Origin: Megasphaera sp. NM10
GTDB lineage: Bacteria > Bacillota > Negativicutes > Veillonellales > Megasphaeraceae
Direction: 5' to 3'
NCBI RefSeq assembly: GCF_000417505.1
Contig: NZ_APHY01000033.1
Coordinates: 1-36,536, forward strand
Length of the DNA stretch: 36,536 nt
The position numbers and the translations under genes were made by a program. Positions 8,342 through 15,114 of this stretch are shown piece after piece (the first letter of the stretch is position 1; every line of letters starts with the position of its first letter). Under the pieces are notes generated by a model. It saw only the letters and a program-made list of their open reading frames with translations. It was not told where the DNA came from and did not search any database.

Positions 8342-9714
8342 GCATCACTCCCGTCAGGCTTGTCCTCGCCTGGCTTAGGTGTTGGTGGCTCTTCTGGCGG
8401 TCCTTCAGGGGCCGTCGGCTCTGCATTCGTCTTATCTTCCTCTGACTTCTGCATCTGCTCAACGAGTTCATCGAAGCGCTCGTCAGGAATGTCTGGGCAA
8501 TAAGCTGCCATAACTTTCTTGAGCACTTCTTCCCGCAAGCCGTCTGTCAAATCCATGTCCAGGACCATCTGCGCCTGAGTCAATTCATTGGCCACATCGA
8601 CGATACCAAAGTCATCGGGGTACGTTACGGTATACTCAATATCACTGTTCAGCCACTTGGCCACGACTCCCATAACGGCCTCTTCGGCTCTGGCACACTG
8701 TAATGAGAAGTTGGCCAACTGCTGATTTGTCCGTTCAAATTCCCACTGCCTTGCGATACCGCTATTGTTGTTCTGCGACGTATTGATGACGAAGGACAAG
8801 TTGGCCATACGATACATTTCCTGAATGAGCGACGCAATCTGGTTCTGCAGGACCGTCGCCGGATCAGACGGCGGGGCGATGAATGCCGGCGCATGACTGC
8901 AGTCCGGGTTATACCCCAACGCGTTGTTCGTTCCGACGACCAGGTCATTGACGTCCAGTGACGGAATTGTCAATAGCGGGAACGTTTGGTTCCGCAAAAT
9001 TTCACCCAACCAGGAACAATGATTGTACAAGGCTTTGGCCGTCCGGGCAATCGGCAGCAGGTCCGGCACCGGGCGCATCGTCTTCTGCTCCAGCATCCGC
9101 GAAAAGAGAGGTACTACTGGCACACAGCCAAGACCATGCTTGCCAGATGACTTCATGAGTTCATCGCCCCAGACTTCCCAGCGCTTCCGGTCATAATAAA
9201 CGTACCGATATTGAGGCGCGCCGTCCTTGATACTGGCGATTTCCTGAAATTGGATGTACAGTAAAGCGCCCGTCTTATCAATACCATACTCCACCAAATC
9301 CTGTGGTCCCAGGACATAAGCAAAGGGGAATTCCCGCTGCTGTAGCATTTCGGCCAGCGTCCGCGCCTGTAGCTCACGGACATTGTCGATGACAATGAAC
9401 GACACGCCGTAGACTTTGGCCATGATGGCGGCCCGCTTCATGAACATATGGATGTCGGTGCCACTGGTATCCACGTCTTTCAAGAATTCCTTGATGGTCG
9501 GGGCCGCCGGCCCGGAATAGTCACGTAATGGCTGCCTTTTAAAAATAGGATCTACCAGGGCGTTGACGATAGGGCTGAAGTAATTCAAGTAGTATGCGTT
9601 TTTCTGGCGGAAGCGGTAATCGTCATCTGCTTCCCGTTTGTGCTTGTTCAGGTACTGGCCCGTTTCAAAGCCGCCGGACCCATAATAAGCGTCTTTAAGC
9701 AGCGTGTAATCCAT
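8338..9714 (-). CDS. Portal protein
   Basis: A 458-residue protein located between large terminase and the MuF gene, the standard portal slot. Features seen in portal proteins include FSPIVNALVDPIFKR near residues 45-60, the segment ALYNHCSWLGEILRNQTFPL (wing/stem region) and a helical region with QIASLIQEMYRMANLSF. The last 45 residues are acidic and Pro-rich, as in SPP1-type portals. Twelve subunits would form the DNA entry ring at the head vertex and dock terminase. The exact portal subfamily is not clear to me. Confidence 0.88.
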   Translation of the reverse strand: MDYTLLKDAYYGSGGFETGQYLNKHKREADDDYRFRQKNAYYLNYFSPIVNALVDPIFKRQPLRDYSGPAAPTIKEFLKDVDTSGTDIHMFMKRAAIMAKVYGVSFIVIDNVRELQARTLAEMLQQREFPFAYVLGPQDLVEYGIDKTGALLYIQFQEIASIKDGAPQYRYVYYDRKRWEVWGDELMKSSGKHGLGCVPVVPLFSRMLEQKTMRPVPDLLPIARTAKALYNHCSWLGEILRNQTFPLLTIPSLDVNDLVVGTNNALGYNPDCSHAPAFIAPPSDPATVLQNQIASLIQEMYRMANLSFVINTSQNNNSGIARQWEFERTNQQLANFSLQCARAEEAVMGVVAKWLNSDIEYTVTYPDDFGIVDVANELTQAQMVLDMDLTDGLREEVLKKVMAAYCPDIPDERFDELVEQMQKSEEDKTNAEPTAPEGPPEEPPTPKPGEDKPDGSDA

Positions 9715-9726
9715 AAAAGCTCCCTC

Positions 9727-10980
9727 CTAAAAATTAACGCGCCGGGATACGATTTTATCTCGGTTCATGATTTCAGACAGCCCATAGCGTACCGCGTCGA
9801 TACTATGATTATTGGCATCTGGGTAAGCGCTGACGAACTGACCGTCTTTGTTGCGGTCGTACTCGTAAGTGACGAATTCTTTGTACGTATTCGGGCAACG
9901 CCGCTTGTCGATGTAGATATGCGCGCGGTTCTGAAGCCAGCGCATCCCGAAGTCTATACTGTCCGGACCTTTGCGGGCGCCAGAAATGCGAAGCCCATAA
10001 TCGCTCATTTCGGCAATGCTCTTCGGTTCGGCTGCATCGGCCAGGATGCGTCCGCCGTTAATGCGAAGCTTGATGGCCTTAGCCGCCTGGCTGTTCGTCA
10101 TCTTCTGCCTATACAGCTCATCAAATATATACAAATCTTCTCGTTTTGCGTCGTAGTACATAGCGACATAAGCCAGCGGGTCCACGGCAAAGCCGAAGTC
10201 CAGGCCGTAGTACAACCTGTCAAAATTTCCGACAAGTTCGTTGCTCATGGCCATGTCTTCAACGTTCTCAAAGACAACGCCGCCGGTGCCTGTAACTTCG
10301 CCTAAGTACTCATGACGATAGGCTGTTTCATTGCGTTCCTTGAGTTTCTCTGCATCTTCAAAGAAGCGGTCTCCCAGCCATTCCCTGGGTACGCCAAGAT
10401 ATGTCGAATGATGGACCAGCCTGTCTGGATCATCAAAGAGTTTTTCTTCGTTGACCCAGTTGTTTTGCGACTTCGGCGGGTTGAATGAACAGAACTCCCA
10501 GAAGACAGGACCGCCGCGCAGCAGTGACTGGTTGAGGTTGCGGATTTCTTCCATACCGCTGAACTGGTCCAGTTCTTCTATCCAACAAATACCGACATAA
10601 CCGAACGGCAGTTTGATGGATTTGATTTTCTGCGGGTCGTCGACGCCGAAGAATAGTATCTTCTGGCCGGTCTTCTTGTACGTAATCTCATGAGGAGACG
10701 TCTTGAAGCGGAATTTATCCGTTAACCCCAGGGCATCAATGCCCCACTGCATTTGAGGGTAGACGCTGTTCTTGATGGTATTACCAATCTTTCGTAGTAC
10801 AACAGCATGACATTCAGGATTTTTGATAATAAGCTGCGGAATCTCGACACTGACATCCGACGACTTCGTAGATCCGCGGCCACCTTCCAGCCAATAATAG
10901 GTGTGGCCATGCTGCTTTATATCCTGATGTAAGTCCCAGAAGTGAGGCGCTATGATATCACTCAGTCTGATGGTCTTCAT
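9727..10980 (-). CDS. Terminase large subunit (PBSX type)
   Basis: A 417-residue DNA-packaging motor. Walker A is at residues 33-40 (GGRGSTKS), Walker B at about 131-136 (ICWIEE), and the RNase H-like nuclease acidic residues are in YYGLDFGFAVDPLAY (about 248-262), ILADAAEPKSIAEM and the C-terminal YPDANNHSIDAVRYG. The size and the GGRGSTKS wording fit the PBSX/SPP1 gp2 group, which suggests headful (pac) packaging, though this is inference. Its start overlaps the small subunit stop by about 20 bases. Confidence 0.95.
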   Translation of the reverse strand: MKTIRLSDIIAPHFWDLHQDIKQHGHTYYWLEGGRGSTKSSDVSVEIPQLIIKNPECHAVVLRKIGNTIKNSVYPQMQWGIDALGLTDKFRFKTSPHEITYKKTGQKILFFGVDDPQKIKSIKLPFGYVGICWIEELDQFSGMEEIRNLNQSLLRGGPVFWEFCSFNPPKSQNNWVNEEKLFDDPDRLVHHSTYLGVPREWLGDRFFEDAEKLKERNETAYRHEYLGEVTGTGGVVFENVEDMAMSNELVGNFDRLYYGLDFGFAVDPLAYVAMYYDAKREDLYIFDELYRQKMTNSQAAKAIKLRINGGRILADAAEPKSIAEMSDYGLRISGARKGPDSIDFGMRWLQNRAHIYIDKRRCPNTYKEFVTYEYDRNKDGQFVSAYPDANNHSIDAVRYGLSEIMNRDKIVSRRVNF

Positions 10981-11464
10981 ATTCCGCTCCTATATCATCA
11001 ATAATCTGGACGTCGTTATCGTCATCCTGCCCAGCGTCCTTCAATTCCTGTTCCAGCTTGGCCAGCTTTAACTGCTGCTCTTTCGCATCCATATCGGACG
11101 GGTATCGCTTCAGCAAATTTTCCGCCGCCTTGATACGGTCGCGGACAGACGCCCGCGTTTCTACCAGACTGGCCTTGCTGCATCCATCGCCTGTGCCTTC
11201 CACGACAATCTGCTCATCCTTGACTTCACCGCGCAGCGTCGCCGTCAGGAACTTTAGGACCTCATCGGCCTTCGCGATACGCTTGTCTTCCAACGCTTTG
11301 AGCCTGGCAGTGATAGCGGCCTTGATTGTAGTATTTTGTAGTAGTTTTGAAGCGTTAGTATTTATGTATTTCTCACTATATCCGGCCCGCCGTGCCGATT
11401 CCGTGGCATTCCCGGTCTCAATATAATAATCAATAAATCGCTTCTGTTTCTCTGTCAGCTTCAC
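10958..11464 (-). CDS. Terminase small subunit
   Basis: The start chosen is the GTG at 11464 (VKLTEKQKRFIDYYIETGNA), preceded by AAGGATGGTGGTGAGC. A longer form from a GTG at 11524 is possible but would encode an AT-rich leader with a poor ribosome binding site. Residues 1-60 show the terminase_2 helix-turn-helix pattern (TESARRAGYSEKYINTNASK) that recognises the packaging site. The middle is coiled coil for oligomerisation and the acidic C-terminus should contact the large subunit. About 168 residues, usual for the family. Confidence 0.92.
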   Translation of the reverse strand: MKLTEKQKRFIDYYIETGNATESARRAGYSEKYINTNASKLLQNTTIKAAITARLKALEDKRIAKADEVLKFLTATLRGEVKDEQIVVEGTGDGCSKASLVETRASVRDRIKAAENLLKRYPSDMDAKEQQLKLAKLEQELKDAGQDDDNDVQIIDDIGAEYEDHQTE

Positions 11465-11595
11465 TACATGCTCACCACCATCCTTATATTTAAATATATA
11501 TTGAAATTTAGTACGAAATATCACTCTATTTTTTTGTAAAAATCACATTATATTTTTTTAGTTTAGTTTGTAAAATATTTATTCATTTTTGTAAT

Positions 11596-11624
11596 TTGAC
11601 TAACATACCCTAATGAGCTATATT
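11596..11624 (+). promoter_or_regulatory. Strong sigma70-type promoter facing against the phage late genes
   Basis: TTGACT (11596-11601), a 17-base spacer and TATATT (11619-11624): one mismatch from consensus in each box. Expected transcription start is near 11631. It drives the plus-strand RNA that follows, not the minus-strand terminase genes. Confidence 0.7.
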
Positions 11625-11630
11625 ATAAGT

Positions 11631-11747
11631 GAACTTATGGTCCCCATGTGGTTACCAATCCGTACTTGATTGTTCCCAGCTTTCAAGTACGGGGAAAAAG
11701 AGTCTACGAAGGCAAAGCTCGTCTGTCTCCGCAGGCTCTTTTTTGTT
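11631..11747 (+). ncRNA. Candidate prophage small RNA with two stem-loops
   Basis: Between the promoter above and a terminator lie about 115 bases without a credible reading frame. A perfect 9-bp inverted repeat (CGTACTTGA at 11661-11669, TCAAGTACG at 11683-11691, 13-base loop) forms one hairpin. The terminator hairpin follows directly. Promoter, structure and terminator together are what a free-standing regulatory RNA needs. I do not recognise an Rfam family. Target unknown. Confidence 0.55.
11695..11744 (+). terminator. Rho-independent terminator of the small RNA
   Basis: AAAAAGAGTCTACG (11695-11708) pairs with CGCAGGCTCTTTTT (11730-11743) with G-U pairs, followed by a T run. The A-rich left arm means it could also stop minus-strand transcription. 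Confidence 0.7.
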
Positions 11748-11775
11748 GATAAAATACCCTGTTTAATGATAAAAT
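11746..11775 (+). promoter_or_regulatory. Promoter of the 40-residue small protein
   Basis: TTGATA (11746-11751), an 18-base spacer and TAAAAT (11770-11775). It begins immediately after the terminator of the small RNA and lies about 50 bases before the small gene at 11828. Confidence 0.5.
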
Positions 11776-11827
11776 ATCTTTAGTCATCTCTGTTCTCCCT
11801 GAGTTCACAACGAAGGGAGGTGAACAC

Positions 11828-11950
11828 ATGGGGAAAGATAAGTTCGGCGTCTACATCCTGCGGGCGTCTTTTACCGATAAGAACGGCGTGAAACATTACG
11901 CTCGGAATTACGGTAAAAAGTGTTTTAAAATCTACATACACAAGAATTAA
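11828..11950 (+). CDS. Small protein of unknown function, 40 residues
   Basis: ATG at 11828 is preceded by a near-perfect ribosome binding site (GAAGGGAGGTG, 5 bases spacing) and a plausible promoter, and reads MGKDKFGVYILRASFTDKNG and on to a TAA at 11948. It is basic, with a predicted short beta-sheet pattern (FGVYILRASF, GVKHYARNYG, CFKIYIHK). It has one Cys and no membrane segment. It is on the opposite strand to the flanking phage genes and forms a self-contained unit with the small RNA. I do not recognise the family. Its size, isolation and own promoter fit a moron-type gene; function not assigned. Confidence 0.6.
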   Translation: MGKDKFGVYILRASFTDKNGVKHYARNYGKKCFKIYIHKN

Positions 11951-12020
11951 TTTTCTTGTATACTTAACACCTTTCAGGATGGAGATGACACTCAGAGGCA
12001 ACTGGGAATTGCTTCTGTAT

Positions 12021-12059
12021 AAAGGTCTTGGCTCGAAATACAGCCGAGGCCTTTTTTTT
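12021..12059 (+). terminator. Rho-independent terminator closing the plus-strand cassette
   Basis: AAAGGTCTTGGCT (12021-12033) pairs with AGCCGAGGCCTTT (12042-12054) and is followed by eight T residues in total. It ends transcription from 11746 onwards before it can run into the minus-strand tRNA-like gene. Confidence 0.8.
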
Positions 12060-12141
12060 CTTATCCAGTACCAAAAAGAGACCCGTCACCCTGTCCGGCT
12101 ATTCACCAAACACGGACAACTAAGTCCCTATGTATGCAATT

Positions 12142-12217
12142 TGGCGGAAATGGAAGGACTCGAACCTTCAACAGATGGTTTTGGAGACCACTACTCTACC
12201 AATTGAGCTACTCCGCC
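12142..12217 (-). tRNA. Prophage tRNA-Trp (anticodon CCA), with an irregular acceptor arm
   Basis: The minus strand reads GGCGGAG-TA-GCTC and so on, with a standard D arm, an anticodon arm GTGGT/CTCCAAA/ACCAT (anticodon CCA) and a T arm GAAGG/TTCGAGT/CCTTC. The interior differs at only a few positions from the chromosomal tRNA-Trp at 36278-36350. The acceptor arm is odd: the strand that pairs with GGCGGAG is TTCCGCC, but it is separated from the T stem by three extra bases (CAT). Read without the insertion, the same bases give a poorly paired acceptor followed by G and an encoded CCA. It could be a decayed tRNA or a tRNA with an altered role. It lies in a late-gene gap, between the regulator gene and terminase. 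Confidence 0.72.
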
Positions 12218-12341
12218 GTGCAGCGGCGCATGAGCAAGCGCGCCGCAGTTGAAACAAGGAGGCGTGTACCTGTGACAGTGTGTGGGCCGAGAACACAGCA
12301 TGACCGCCATCAGGCTGTATTCCTTCGGCCCCTCTTTTCAC
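12218..12341 (-). other. Structured leader upstream of the tRNA-like gene
   Basis: This 124-base stretch contains a long imperfect hairpin with outer arms GGGCCGA/TCGGCCC (12325-12331 and 12284-12290) and inner arms around AATACAGC/GCTGTGTT. A 7-bp GC-only hairpin (12223-12229 with 12240-12246) sits next to the tRNA 5' end. A CCTCCTT sequence lies between them. It may be tRNA precursor leader, a separate RNA, or the readthrough end of the regulator gene. Confidence 0.4.
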
Positions 12342-12347
12342 GATTTC

Positions 12348-12353
12348 ATTATA
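12348..12353 (-). promoter_or_regulatory. Possible -10 box for the tRNA-like transcript
   Basis: A perfect TATAAT on the minus strand at 12353-12348, 130 bases before the tRNA-like gene and downstream of the regulator gene stop. No convincing -35 box was found at the right distance, so this is tentative. Confidence 0.35.
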
Positions 12354-12427
12354 CCGCACTTTTTTGCCTTTTTCATTCGCGGGATATTTCCCAAATAAAA
12401 GTTATCCACAATCTATCCACAAAACGC

Positions 12428-12940
12428 CTAATCAATAAAAACAAATCGTGTTTGTATGGGCATGGCCCGTAGTCCAAAGTAACGGTTGGCCAGTTCCTGC
12501 AAGGCGCCTTTGCCGTGTTTGAAACAGAAGGACGTGCTGGCATTGACCATCTTGGCCGTCCATTCCCAGCTCTTCGCGCCGTCGATGTAGTAGATCTCTA
12601 AAATCTTCTGGTCCGTTTCATCCAGTTCGTGGAAGCATTTCGCCAGGCGGTCCATGCGTGTCTTGATGTCCTTGACGTTCTGCTGCAGTCGCTTCCGTTC
12701 GTCCTTGAGCTGTTCATGCCGAAGGTAGTCCGATTCTTGCGGACTCGTCCCGTCACCGCCGCCACAACCGCCGGCACCCGACAAAGCCGGCACTTTCGGG
12801 ACCGGCTCTTCATCGAGTGTCCAGGTAATATCGTCGATACGCATTTCCATGTCTTTGATGTAGTCCGTAAAGGCAACATAGTTTAGCAGATAATTGGTAA
12901 TAATCAGAACATAATCATTATGACCTTGAACGATTGACAT
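12428..12940 (-). CDS. Late transcription regulator, ArpU/RinA-like (sigma-factor-like HTH)
   Basis: The start is the ATG at 12940 (MSIVQGHNDYVLIITNYLLN), preceded by AAAGGGAGGTAG at 6 bases. A longer frame to 13036 overlaps the next gene without a ribosome binding site. The 170-residue protein has a coiled middle (LKDERKRLQQNVKDIKTRMD) and a C-terminal region (DETDQKILEIYYIDGAKSW) resembling sigma-70 region 4-like helix-turn-helix, the layout of ArpU/RinA regulators. Proteins of this type sit just before small terminase and switch on the packaging and morphogenesis operon. A Gly/Cys/Pro-rich linker lies around residues 50-70. Family call from pattern and position. Confidence 0.7.
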   Translation of the reverse strand: MSIVQGHNDYVLIITNYLLNYVAFTDYIKDMEMRIDDITWTLDEEPVPKVPALSGAGGCGGGDGTSPQESDYLRHEQLKDERKRLQQNVKDIKTRMDRLAKCFHELDETDQKILEIYYIDGAKSWEWTAKMVNASTSFCFKHGKGALQELANRYFGLRAMPIQTRFVFID

Positions 12941-12944
12941 TGAA

Positions 12945-13190
12945 CTACCTCCCTTTAAAAGCACGACGGAACGCCTCTTCGGCTTCGTCTTTACGATGAG
13001 CGGAACAATCCCGCTCGTTTTTGCACTTCCGCACAAACTGCCCGAACTCGTCCGGGAACCAGTAGAAGTCCCCGTCGTCCAGAAGCCGCCCGCAGAATGC
13101 GCAGCGGCTCCGGACTTCCTGGGACTCCGGCCGACGAGTCCATGGCGTGTGTGACGGCTCTTTCTTTCGTCGTCTATTTTTGCGTCCCAC
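12945..13190 (-). CDS. Small zinc-finger-like phage protein
   Basis: An 81-residue basic protein with a GTG start at 13190 and GGAGGAG upstream. It has CAFC at residues 30-33 and CKNERDC at 56-62, followed by SAH, a pattern able to bind one zinc ion. Both termini are rich in Arg and Lys. It ends 4 bases before the ATG of the late regulator, so the two are probably co-translated. Unknown function; nucleic-acid binding is inference from charge and Cys spacing. Confidence 0.65.
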   Translation of the reverse strand: MGRKNRRRKKEPSHTPWTRRPESQEVRSRCAFCGRLLDDGDFYWFPDEFGQFVRKCKNERDCSAHRKDEAEEAFRRAFKGR

Positions 13191-13265
13191 GCCCTTACTC
13201 CTCCCGTCTATGTGTAATTTGCCGCAAATAGAATCTAAATGCTATAGCGGCGAAACTAAAACGTT

Positions 13266-13511
13266 TTATTTGCCACCTTTATAGCGATACCCGCGGACCG
13301 CTTTCCGTTTTGCGTGACGGACCCTGCTTTTTACGGCGTGATTCCGACAGGAACGCTGCCAGCCCCTCACCCCATAGTAGCGCTTCGTCCCTCCGGGTAC
13401 TGACTTCCACCAAAGGTCGACTACCGAAATGATACGTTTAGCCAGATAAGGCTCTACTTTGATAGGTTTCAAGCTAATGGAGCCAAAATCAATTTTAATC
13501 TTCATACCCAT
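13266..13511 (-). CDS. Small basic phage protein, unknown
   Basis: An 81-residue, strongly basic protein beginning MGMKIKIDFGSISLKPIKVE, with WWKSVPGGTKRYYGVRGWQR in the middle and a Lys/Arg-rich end. It overlaps the previous gene by 17 bases and has a moderate ribosome binding site (AAAGGCAGG). No known motif. It lies in the early-to-late transition block with other tiny genes. Nucleic-acid binding is possible on charge alone. Confidence 0.6.
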   Translation of the reverse strand: MGMKIKIDFGSISLKPIKVEPYLAKRIISVVDLWWKSVPGGTKRYYGVRGWQRSCRNHAVKSRVRHAKRKAVRGYRYKGGK

Positions 13512-13701
13512 GACCTGCCTTTCGTTTAAACCGCAATACCGGCGGGCAATGCTTGCCCCACTGGTGATTATTCAAATCCCGCTGGCCTTGTTTCGATTTC
13601 CATGGAAATTGCCGTTTCTGCCGTTGCTTCTGGTAGTACTGCCGTTCTTCTTCCGTCATCTGCCGGCAGTGTACCGGTCCGGGTGCATACCAATCATCCA
13701 T
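13495..13701 (-). CDS. Small phage protein, unknown (68 residues)
   Basis: The start is the ATG at 13701, preceded by TAGGAGGG at 7 bases; the longer in-frame extension to 13869 runs through two other genes and is not used. The protein (MDDWYAPGPVHCRQMTEEER...) is Gln, Lys and Arg rich with a helical middle. No family recognised. Confidence 0.6.
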   Translation of the reverse strand: MDDWYAPGPVHCRQMTEEERQYYQKQRQKRQFPWKSKQGQRDLNNHQWGKHCPPVLRFKRKAGHGYED

Positions 13702-13712
13702 CGTAATCCCTC

Positions 13713-13820
13713 CTACTGTGAGCAATAAATAAGTGCTGCCGTGAAGGCAATCCAGAATACCACACAGTATATGGCAATCAGCCTCCACGTAATGACCTTC
13801 GTCCGATTGATTTCTATCAT
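13713..13820 (-). CDS. Tiny membrane protein, 35 residues
   Basis: The ATG at 13820 overlaps the stop of the upstream gene (ATGA) and is preceded by GGGAGGGAAAGG. The protein starts MIEINRTKVITWR and continues as one hydrophobic helix (residues about 14-32, LIAIYCVVFWIAFTAALIY). The basic N-terminus predicts a cytoplasmic N-terminus with one membrane span. It is too short for routine gene calling. Function unknown; a role in lysis or exclusion would be speculation. Confidence 0.6.
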   Translation of the reverse strand: MIEINRTKVITWRLIAIYCVVFWIAFTAALIYCSQ

Positions 13821-14338
13821 CCTTTCCCTCCCAGCTTTCCCTGCTGCAGTTCACGCTGCGGGACGACATGGCCTTTCTGATCTTCTTCCCGCAGCCGTTT
13901 CAGCAGAGGTAATAATAAATTCACATAATCGTTCAGCGGTTCCTTCGTTTCGTTATACTGGTCGATACTATTCCAGCCATGACCGCCGATGATGGGCCGG
14001 ATGACATAGCCATAGTCGTCATCCTTGACCAGCTCACAGCCATTGGCCCGCAGCACACAAAGGATCGTCGCGAAGTCGCTGTCCAGGAAGGCCGCCTGTA
14101 AGAGCAGCCAGGCCCATTGCCAGCGGTCCGACGGGTGGTATCTCTCGAAGTCGTCAGGATATTCCTCGACGGGCCAGTTTTCCGGCTTCCTGGCATTTTC
14201 CACATGCTGGACGATGTTTTCTACCAGGCCCTTGATGTCCGGATCCCGCTGCAAGAGCTGGGCATGAGGCGTTTCCATGGCCTCCAGGACTTCACGGAAC
14301 GCCGACCGGGCCCGGGCAATCATTTCATTCCGTCCCAT
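13817..14338 (-). CDS. Phage protein of unknown function (173 residues)
   Basis: Starts MGRNEMIARARSAFREVLEA with a good ribosome binding site (TAGGAGGC, 5-6 bases). It is mostly helical and acidic, with WPVEEYPDDFERYHPSDRWQ and an aromatic WQWAWLLLQAAFLDSDF segment that is soluble-looking rather than a true membrane span. It sits between rusA and the tiny membrane gene. I recognise no family. Confidence 0.65.
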   Translation of the reverse strand: MGRNEMIARARSAFREVLEAMETPHAQLLQRDPDIKGLVENIVQHVENARKPENWPVEEYPDDFERYHPSDRWQWAWLLLQAAFLDSDFATILCVLRANGCELVKDDDYGYVIRPIIGGHGWNSIDQYNETKEPLNDYVNLLLPLLKRLREEDQKGHVVPQRELQQGKLGGKG

Positions 14339-14347
14339 AGGCGCCTC

Positions 14348-14773
14348 CTAATCGTCGTCCAGCGGCTCGATCTGGACATAGATGCCGGACTGCGGCGCGT
14401 AGAACTTCTGGATACATTCCGATGCGACCTGGGCGTCATCCCGCCAGAAGCCCAGCGACGTCAGGACGTCTTTGAGCATCTTGACCAGGTTATCCGTGTC
14501 GGGCTTTGTCGCCTTCCAGGTTCCTTCCGGGTGCAGTTTCGTCGGCGGGTACAGCCATTTCGTCGTCAAGGCTACGGGCCCCATGATAGGCTGGTCCGGC
14601 CGAAACTTGGTAAAGCTGGCCATGAACAGGGCCCGCGTTTCCTTGACGGCCGGCGGCTCGTAGGTATGGGGCTTGCCATCACGCCCGACGACGAGCTTCT
14701 TCATCTGATGCGTCGCCGACGGAATCCGCTGCATAGGCACGAAGAAATGAATTATGTCTTTATCTGTCATCAT
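14348..14773 (-). CDS. rusA: RusA-family Holliday junction resolvase
   Basis: The start is the ATG at 14773 (MMTDKDIIHFFVP), with AAAGGAG 5 bases upstream. At 141 residues it has the usual RusA length. The active-site block KPDTDNLVKMLKDVLT (residues 90-105) carries the conserved Asp-x-Asp-Asn arrangement, and FWRDDAQV (109-116) supplies the third Asp. RusA enzymes are Mg-dependent dimers that cut four-way junctions at CC dinucleotides and help resolve phage recombination and replication intermediates before packaging. Neighbouring annealing and SbcC-like genes fit this. Confidence 0.9.
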   Translation of the reverse strand: MMTDKDIIHFFVPMQRIPSATHQMKKLVVGRDGKPHTYEPPAVKETRALFMASFTKFRPDQPIMGPVALTTKWLYPPTKLHPEGTWKATKPDTDNLVKMLKDVLTSLGFWRDDAQVASECIQKFYAPQSGIYVQIEPLDDD

Positions 14774-14984
14774 GATTTCTCCTTTCCAAAGCGTCCAGGT
14801 CCCATTCATAGGGACGACCGCCAAGTTCATGGACCCCCAGTAGGCATTTAAAATATGTATCCATATCATAAAGGGGGCAGTCATTGCAGTCTGGGAATGA
14901 AGCACACGCTGTTATTACGTACATCATAGGAAGTAAAATTAGGTTGTCTTTTCTATTCATTTCTGATGGCTCCGATAATATCAT
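14760..14984 (-). CDS. Small Cys-containing phage protein, unknown
   Basis: The start is the ATG at 14984, preceded by AAAGGAG at 8 bases; a 90-residue form from further upstream lacks a binding site. The 74 residues include a short hydrophobic stretch (NLILLPMMYVITACASF) and CNDCPLYDMDTYFKC. It overlaps rusA by 14 bases. No family recognised. Confidence 0.55.
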   Translation of the reverse strand: MILSEPSEMNRKDNLILLPMMYVITACASFPDCNDCPLYDMDTYFKCLLGVHELGGRPYEWDLDALERRNHDDR

Positions 14985-15022
14985 TTTTTCTACTCCTTTC
15001 GTCGCCGCATGGTCCTGGTTCA

Positions 15023-15088
15023 GGGACCACAAATAGGAATAGGGACAAGGGGCACTTTCAGCCCCCTTGTTCCCCTATTTGTTGTCCC
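15023..15088. repeat. Long imperfect inverted repeat
   Basis: GGGACCACAAATAGG at 15023-15037 and AGGGACAAGGGG at 15041-15052 pair with CCCCTTGT...CCCCTATTTGT...GTCCC up to 15088, around a 10-base loop. It lies in the 265-base non-coding gap after the primase-helicase gene. There is no T run on either side, so it is not an ordinary terminator. Confidence 0.65.
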
Positions 15089-15114
15089 AAGGACCCACAC
15101 GGATTTATACACAG

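Noticed and set aside
11979-12206. A 75-codon plus-strand frame
   Set aside because: It crosses a strong terminator and then the tRNA-like gene, so it is unlikely to be translated.
12180-12320. A 39-codon minus-strand frame with CFNCGALAHAP, resembling a zinc knuckle
   Set aside because: It runs into the tRNA-like gene and through strong hairpins, and the ribosome binding site is 9 bases away and weak. Better explained as structured RNA.
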